A stretch of 18,089 nt of DNA from an uncultured Pseudomonadota bacterium. GTDB taxonomy: Bacteria > SAR324 > NAC60-12. This document shows, piece after piece, positions 14,151 to 18,089 of this stretch. The translations under genes and the position numbers were made by a program. The DNA lies in contig CAJXDX010000018.1 in the NCBI GenBank assembly GCA_913052275.1, positions 1 to 18,089 on the forward strand, written 5' to 3'. Below the pieces are notes generated by a model that was not told the DNA's origin, searched no databases, and saw nothing but the letters and a program-made list of their open reading frames with translations. Position 1 is the stretch's first letter. Each line of letters starts with the position of its first letter.

Positions 14151-15334
14151 TTTCACTTTTCTTCCGTAACTCCAAAATTAGATGCAGGATTTTTATATGT
14201 TTGTTTCTGTTTTTAATTTACGGATGTGCGCAGCTGGACGGTATTTTTCCAAAGCTTAAACCCCAGAACGATGAAGAAACTTCCCCAGCTGCTCATAGCC
14301 CAGCCAGTGTAGCCGCTAAACAGGAAGCACTTTCTGAAGAAAATCGTCAATTGCTTGCGAAAATTGAACAGTTGGAGCAGCAAGTCAAATCACTGGAAAA
14401 ACAGCAAAAGAAACAAAGCGAGGATTTCCAATTGCTGCAGCAGCAGTGGGAAACGAATTTTAATCTGCTGGAGAGATCAGTTGAGCAGTCTTTAAGTTCG
14501 GACATGGATGCAGAAACTCCGGACACTATCAATGCACAGGGAGCAGAGAGCCAGACTGCAGACAAAACTTCAGTTGCAATGAATGTTACATCTCAGGTCT
14601 CTCTGCCTGCCCTTGAAAATTACTCTTTGCTGAAAAAACCGACTGCAGGTTCACAGAAAAGATCTTCCGCTGATCAGGAAATGGCTGAAATTAACGATCT
14701 GGATTCAGGCAAGCAGGAAATTGTTGTTGAAGAGCCGGGTTTTGCTGAAGCTGAAGAAGTGAACCATGATGACCTGGAGGACACTGAAGATTTACCTGAT
14801 CCGGAAGCCCGTGCTGTTCTGGCTGCAGAACCAGATACCGAGACTGCTCCAATGAAAGCCGCAACAACTGAAAGCACTGAAAATAATTTTTCCGATCCTG
14901 ACCTGAATCCTCCTGCTGACCCGTTTATTTTAATTCGTCATCCTGGAGTTAAAAAAATTTATAACCAGGGGATGACCGCCATCATTAAAAAAAATCACAA
15001 ACAGGCAATTCAGGTATTTGAAAATTTTACTGAAAGATTCCCTAATGATCTTGACAGTGACAACGCGTTTTACTGGATCGGGCGCTCCCACTTAGAACTT
15101 AATCAGCTGGAAAAAGCAGAAGGGGCATTTCGCAAGGTACTGAAGCTTTACGAGCACCGTCCTACTACTCAGGGCTACAAAACCCCTGACTCGATATACA
15201 TGCTTGGAAAACTTAACCAGCAGAAAAATTTAAATCAACGAGCTTCATACTATTATAAGGAAGTAATCAAGCGTTTCCCGGGATCTGCCGCTGCCAGGAA
15301 TGCTGAGCGTGATTTAGGCAGTATTAATCAGTAA
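14147..15334 (+). CDS. CpoB/YbgF-like TPR lipoprotein
   Basis: The C-terminal part resembles YbgF/CpoB, the TolA-associated protein that coordinates peptidoglycan synthesis with outer-membrane constriction. A lipoprotein signal ends at LIYGC (Cys27), whereas CpoB of E. coli has a cleaved signal peptide. Residues ~60-115 are a long Gln/Glu/Leu/Lys coiled coil (ENRQLLAKIEQLEQQVKSLE). Residues ~130-260 are acidic, low-complexity linker. Residues ~265-395 carry TPR repeats (YNQGMTAIIKKNHKQAIQVF, AFYWIGRSHLELNQLEKAEG, YYYKEVIKRFPGSAAARNAE). At 395 residues it is longer than the ~260 of E. coli because of the linker. The tol-pal genes that usually adjoin ybgF are absent; bamD is directly upstream and overlapping. 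Confidence 0.75.
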   Translation: MISLFFRNSKIRCRIFICLFLFLIYGCAQLDGIFPKLKPQNDEETSPAAHSPASVAAKQEALSEENRQLLAKIEQLEQQVKSLEKQQKKQSEDFQLLQQQWETNFNLLERSVEQSLSSDMDAETPDTINAQGAESQTADKTSVAMNVTSQVSLPALENYSLLKKPTAGSQKRSSADQEMAEINDLDSGKQEIVVEEPGFAEAEEVNHDDLEDTEDLPDPEARAVLAAEPDTETAPMKAATTESTENNFSDPDLNPPADPFILIRHPGVKKIYNQGMTAIIKKNHKQAIQVFENFTERFPNDLDSDNAFYWIGRSHLELNQLEKAEGAFRKVLKLYEHRPTTQGYKTPDSIYMLGKLNQQKNLNQRASYYYKEVIKRFPGSAAARNAERDLGSINQ

Positions 15335-15579
15335 AGCAGTAAGGAGCGGATCATCTCAATTATCAGCAAAGCAGCTATCACCGACAAATCAATTCCGGCT
15401 ATCGGGGGGATTACCCGCCTGATTTGTGACAGTACCGGTTCAACCATGCTCTGCAGCCAGCGGACAGCAGGGGGGTAATGCTCTTCGTGCATAACCCAGG
15501 AAAGCAGGGCATACACAACCAGCATCAGACTGTAAAGCCTCAACATTGCCGCAAGTACCTGTAGTAATGTTCCGGACAT
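15328..15579 (-). CDS. YggT family membrane protein
   Basis: This 83-residue protein has two membrane segments, at about residues 7-28 (VLAAMLRLYSLMLVVYALL) and 62-80 (GIDLSVIAALLIIEMIRSLL), with a central SWVMHEEHYPPAVRWLQSMVEPVLSQIRRVIPP region. The pattern P-x-L-x-x-I-R-x-x-I-P-P before the second helix is the YggT signature. YggT proteins are linked to osmotic or ion homeostasis and to cell-shape gene regions, but their activity is not well defined. It converges on cpoB, and the two stops overlap by seven bases. It lies 151 bases after lpxD on the same strand. Confidence 0.85.
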   Translation of the reverse strand: MSGTLLQVLAAMLRLYSLMLVVYALLSWVMHEEHYPPAVRWLQSMVEPVLSQIRRVIPPIAGIDLSVIAALLIIEMIRSLLLY

Positions 15580-15730
15580 GAGGATTATTCTTCTTTTTCT
15601 TTGATGATGAGCATGTTTTTCAGAAAAATGTCATTACTGCGGAAAAGTGAGACATAACATTTGCAAGAATCTGGAACATTGATGCTCCGCAAAAAGTCAG
15701 TTTGATAAGTTTAAGTTCCCTGTAGAAATT

Positions 15731-16819
15731 TTAAGTTGAATCATTGCGGGATTCCAGTTTTCGAACTCTCTCAAAAAGCTCGCCAAGTCGATTTATCAAC
15801 GACTGAAGCTTCCTCCATTGGCTGACAGGTCTTCCCGGCATTCCTCCCATCACTTCGTTATCCTGAGTGTTTGCGGTAATAACAGCTCTTGCAACAGCAG
15901 TCACATTATTGCCGACCTGAACATTGTCCCTGATTCCGGACTGTCCTCCCAAAATCAGGTGATGCCCGGCCTTGACACTGCCTCCAACAGCAGACTGCGC
16001 TGAAATCAGGGCCTGTTCGCCGACACTGACATTATGAGCAATTTGCACCTGATTGTCCAGTTTACTGCCCTGCTTTATCACAGTCGTGTGAAAACGTGCC
16101 CTGTCAATTGTTGTGCAGGCTCCAATCTCCACATCGTCTTCAATGCACACTATTCCAAGCTGCGGGATTTTATGGTTAACACCTTCGCGCTGAAAATAAC
16201 CATGACCGTCTGAACCGATCACTGCGCCTGACTGAATAATTACACGGTTCCCGATCTCGCATCTGTCCTGCACCACAACGTTCGGATAGAATGTACAGTC
16301 TGCTCCGATTACAGCTTCAGACATGATCACCACTCCGGCGTGCAGGATTGTGTTGTCTCCTATTTTTGCCCCTTCGTAAATCACTGATTTGGGGCCGACT
16401 TTAACATTCTTCCCCAGTTTTACGCCTTTGCTTACAACAGCACTGGAATGAACTCCGTTCTTGCCGCTTAAACCTGGTATTGCCGGCGTTACAGAATGCA
16501 GCAGTTTTGCGGCCTCAACATGAGTGGCCAGCGGATCGTCTGAAAAAATCAGATTGTGCTCATCATGCTTAACTCCCGGAGAAACGATCAATGCAACCTG
16601 GCTTGAATTTATTTCATCCACTGAGATGCCTGCATGCCTGGACATTCCGGCAGGAACCGGAACACTTGCCAAACCATCCGGACTTGTCAGGTAAGCCAGC
16701 CCTCCATTCTGAAGTGAATCAAGTCCGCAGACATGAGTGATTTTCAGTTTGGCGTTGCCTGAAAATTCAAGTCCCAGTTTTTCGGCAAGTTTTTTCAGTG
16801 AAAGTGATGAATCAGACAT
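15731..16819 (-). CDS. lpxD: UDP-3-O-acylglucosamine N-acyltransferase LpxD
   Basis: LpxD adds the second acyl chain, from acyl-ACP, to UDP-3-O-acylglucosamine in lipid A synthesis. The 362-residue length is close to the usual ~340. Residues ~1-105 form the uridine-binding N-domain. Residues ~105-325 are a left-handed beta-helix of hexapeptide repeats (VKLGKNVKVGPKSVI, AKIGDNTILHAGV, and so on). The motifs GSDGHGYF, EIGACTTIDR and LDNQVQIAHNVSVG carry the catalytic His262. The C-terminal helix (~335-362) is the acyl-carrier-protein contact region. fabZ, lpxA and skp, common neighbours, are absent; moeA lies five bases upstream. Confidence 0.95.
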   Translation of the reverse strand: MSDSSLSLKKLAEKLGLEFSGNAKLKITHVCGLDSLQNGGLAYLTSPDGLASVPVPAGMSRHAGISVDEINSSQVALIVSPGVKHDEHNLIFSDDPLATHVEAAKLLHSVTPAIPGLSGKNGVHSSAVVSKGVKLGKNVKVGPKSVIYEGAKIGDNTILHAGVVIMSEAVIGADCTFYPNVVVQDRCEIGNRVIIQSGAVIGSDGHGYFQREGVNHKIPQLGIVCIEDDVEIGACTTIDRARFHTTVIKQGSKLDNQVQIAHNVSVGEQALISAQSAVGGSVKAGHHLILGGQSGIRDNVQVGNNVTAVARAVITANTQDNEVMGGMPGRPVSQWRKLQSLINRLGELFERVRKLESRNDST

Positions 16820-16824
16820 AAAAC

Positions 16825-18045
16825 TCAGGCGATTTCATTTCTAAGCGGCCTGACGGAAACCTTGCTTCCTGCCGGAATGGAGGGAGAATCTGCTTCTACC
16901 CTGATCAGTGCATTTGATCCCACAAGCGATCCTATACTGTGTGAACCCTGAAATTTCAGAGGCCGCACACGGAATTCACCGTTCTCCTCATGCAGCAATC
17001 CACGCATGAAGTGCAGACGGTTGTAGGTTTTTGTGATAGGTATTTCCAAGGTAGCTTTGACCATGCTTTCCTCCAGGACTCTACGCCCCATCATTTTTCG
17101 CAACGCGGGCCGCACAAATTCTTCAAACAGCACATAGCTTGAGGCCGGATTGCCGGGCAGGCCAAAGATCCATGTTTTTCCGCGGCGACCGAAAAACAGG
17201 GGTTTGCCGGGTTTGAATTTTATTTTCCAGAAAATTTCCTCAACGCCCAGCTCCTTCAAAAGCTGCTTGGCAAAATCCTTGTCACCAATGGACATGCCGC
17301 CGCAAATCAGAGCCACATCAGCTTTCAGTGCTTCTTCAAATGCTTCATTCAGCACTTGCGGAAGGTCCGGAACCATAGATATTTTAAGCATCTCGCAGGA
17401 CTCCTGTCTGACCATTCCTGCAAGCATGAATCGGTTGGATTCCCTGATTTGTCCCTCGGCCGGCTGTCCCACAACGTCAATCAGCTCGCTTCCTGTGGAA
17501 ACAATGCTGACTTTGGGCACTCGGTGCACGGGCACCTGTGAAAAGCCAAAAGTTGCCAGCGTTGCTATTTGTGCCGGGCCAATCACAGTTCCTGCTGGAA
17601 TTATCGCATCTCCTTCCGAAATGTCTTCACCCTGGTAGCGAACATTTTCTTTTTCCTGAATTGCCCGGGTGAAGCGCACTTTCGAACCTTCAACTTCGAT
17701 ATCCTCCTTCATCACCACCGTATTTGCTCCCTTTGGAAGGGGGGCACCTGTTGCGATCTGCACGCATTGTCCGGAATTCATTTTTTCATGTCCGGAGTCT
17801 CCCGCGGCGATATAACCCAGATTTTCAAGCAGCACTGGATTTCCGGCAGAAGCAGGCGATAAATCTTCCGCCTGCACGGCATAACCATCAACTCCGGAGT
17901 TGTCAAATGACGGCATTCCGTGAGGAGCCAGAATATCTTCTGAGAGAGCAAGCCCCTGCGATTCAGTCAGGGGACGAGTGCATTTTTCCAGTGGTTTGAC
18001 ATTTTGAAAAACCAGGGCTCTGGCGTCTTCATAATTTAACATCAT
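16825..18045 (-). CDS. moeA: Molybdopterin molybdenumtransferase MoeA
   Basis: MoeA inserts molybdate into adenylylated molybdopterin to make molybdenum cofactor. The 406-residue product shows the family motifs: SFDNSGVDGYAVQAEDL near residue 45-60, IATGAPLPKGANTVVMKEDI, and PKVSIVSTGSELIDV. ICGGMSIGDKDFAKQLLKE near 255, KFKPGKPLFFG and LPGNPASSYVLFEEFVRPAL complete it. Domain order (substrate domains I/II, MogA-like domain III, C-terminal beta domain IV) is complete. The start has tandem ATG codons at 18045 and 18042 with no strong ribosome binding site; a stop codon TGA just before it suggests an upstream gene. Molybdenum enzymes are not in the window. Confidence 0.95.
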   Translation of the reverse strand: MMLNYEDARALVFQNVKPLEKCTRPLTESQGLALSEDILAPHGMPSFDNSGVDGYAVQAEDLSPASAGNPVLLENLGYIAAGDSGHEKMNSGQCVQIATGAPLPKGANTVVMKEDIEVEGSKVRFTRAIQEKENVRYQGEDISEGDAIIPAGTVIGPAQIATLATFGFSQVPVHRVPKVSIVSTGSELIDVVGQPAEGQIRESNRFMLAGMVRQESCEMLKISMVPDLPQVLNEAFEEALKADVALICGGMSIGDKDFAKQLLKELGVEEIFWKIKFKPGKPLFFGRRGKTWIFGLPGNPASSYVLFEEFVRPALRKMMGRRVLEESMVKATLEIPITKTYNRLHFMRGLLHEENGEFRVRPLKFQGSHSIGSLVGSNALIRVEADSPSIPAGSKVSVRPLRNEIA

Positions 18046-18089
18046 TCATGCGTGGCGTATCAGCGGCGTCTGGTTTCCAGATAAAAACC

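Noticed and set aside
15605..15635. Terminator-like TTTTT/AAAAA hairpin between yggT and lpxD
   Set aside because: The stem is almost all A-T with a three-base loop and mispaired ends, so it would be too weak to terminate.
18046..18089. C-terminal end of a further minus-strand gene upstream of moeA
   Set aside because: Two frames end here (stops at 18060-18062 and 18046-18048), but too little sequence is present to choose or identify a gene.
1..18089. CRISPR array, tRNA, rRNA or insertion sequence
   Set aside because: I saw no regularly spaced repeats, no tRNA-like or rRNA sequence, and no transposase or terminal repeats.

Overview
The window looks like chromosomal DNA from a motile Gram-negative bacterium of moderate to low GC. 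A P-ring gene (flgI), BamD and CpoB outer-membrane lipoproteins and LpxD (lipid A) point to an outer membrane. The order flgI-flgJ-flgM-flgN-flgK-flgL-csrA-fliW, a FlgJ without a muramidase domain, and a CsrA/FliW pair suggest a deltaproteobacterium-like lineage (Desulfobacterota, SAR324 or similar). This placement is inference; no rRNA or marker search was possible.

Layout. Positions 1-885 hold a small membrane-anchored hypothetical gene on the minus strand and a doubtful AT-rich ORF, ending in a sigma-54-type promoter. Positions 886-7415 are a late flagellar cluster: P-ring, rod-cap protein, anti-sigma-28 FlgM preceded by a sigma-28-type promoter and a ~280-nt leader, the chaperone FlgN, its clients FlgK and FlgL, then CsrA and FliW. 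rsmG (16S rRNA methyltransferase) and xth (AP endonuclease) follow on the same strand. Positions 9008-9967 hold two divergent genes for small membrane proteins. scpB (minus) lies next. A plus-strand run queF, metC, a receiver-like/ATPase protein, bamD and cpoB fills 10802-15334. Finally moeA, lpxD and yggT run on the minus strand from the right edge and meet cpoB tail to tail.

The most interesting element is at 9008-9451 (minus). Two reading-frame pieces that a standard gene caller would split are in the same frame and separated by a single TGA. Reading the TGA as selenocysteine gives a 147-residue, N-terminally membrane-anchored thioredoxin-like protein with a U-G-S-C motif at the usual place of the CxxC redox pair. 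A hairpin with a GGUCA apical loop follows the TGA in the mRNA, like a bacterial SECIS element. This is probably an unannotated or mis-annotated selenoprotein. It also lacks the cis-proline typical of thioredoxins.

The second notable item is the protein at 12445-13332. It fuses a receiver-like domain, in which the phosphoacceptor aspartate is replaced by Thr, to an RsbW-type ATPase domain. Its gene is translationally coupled to bamD and cpoB.
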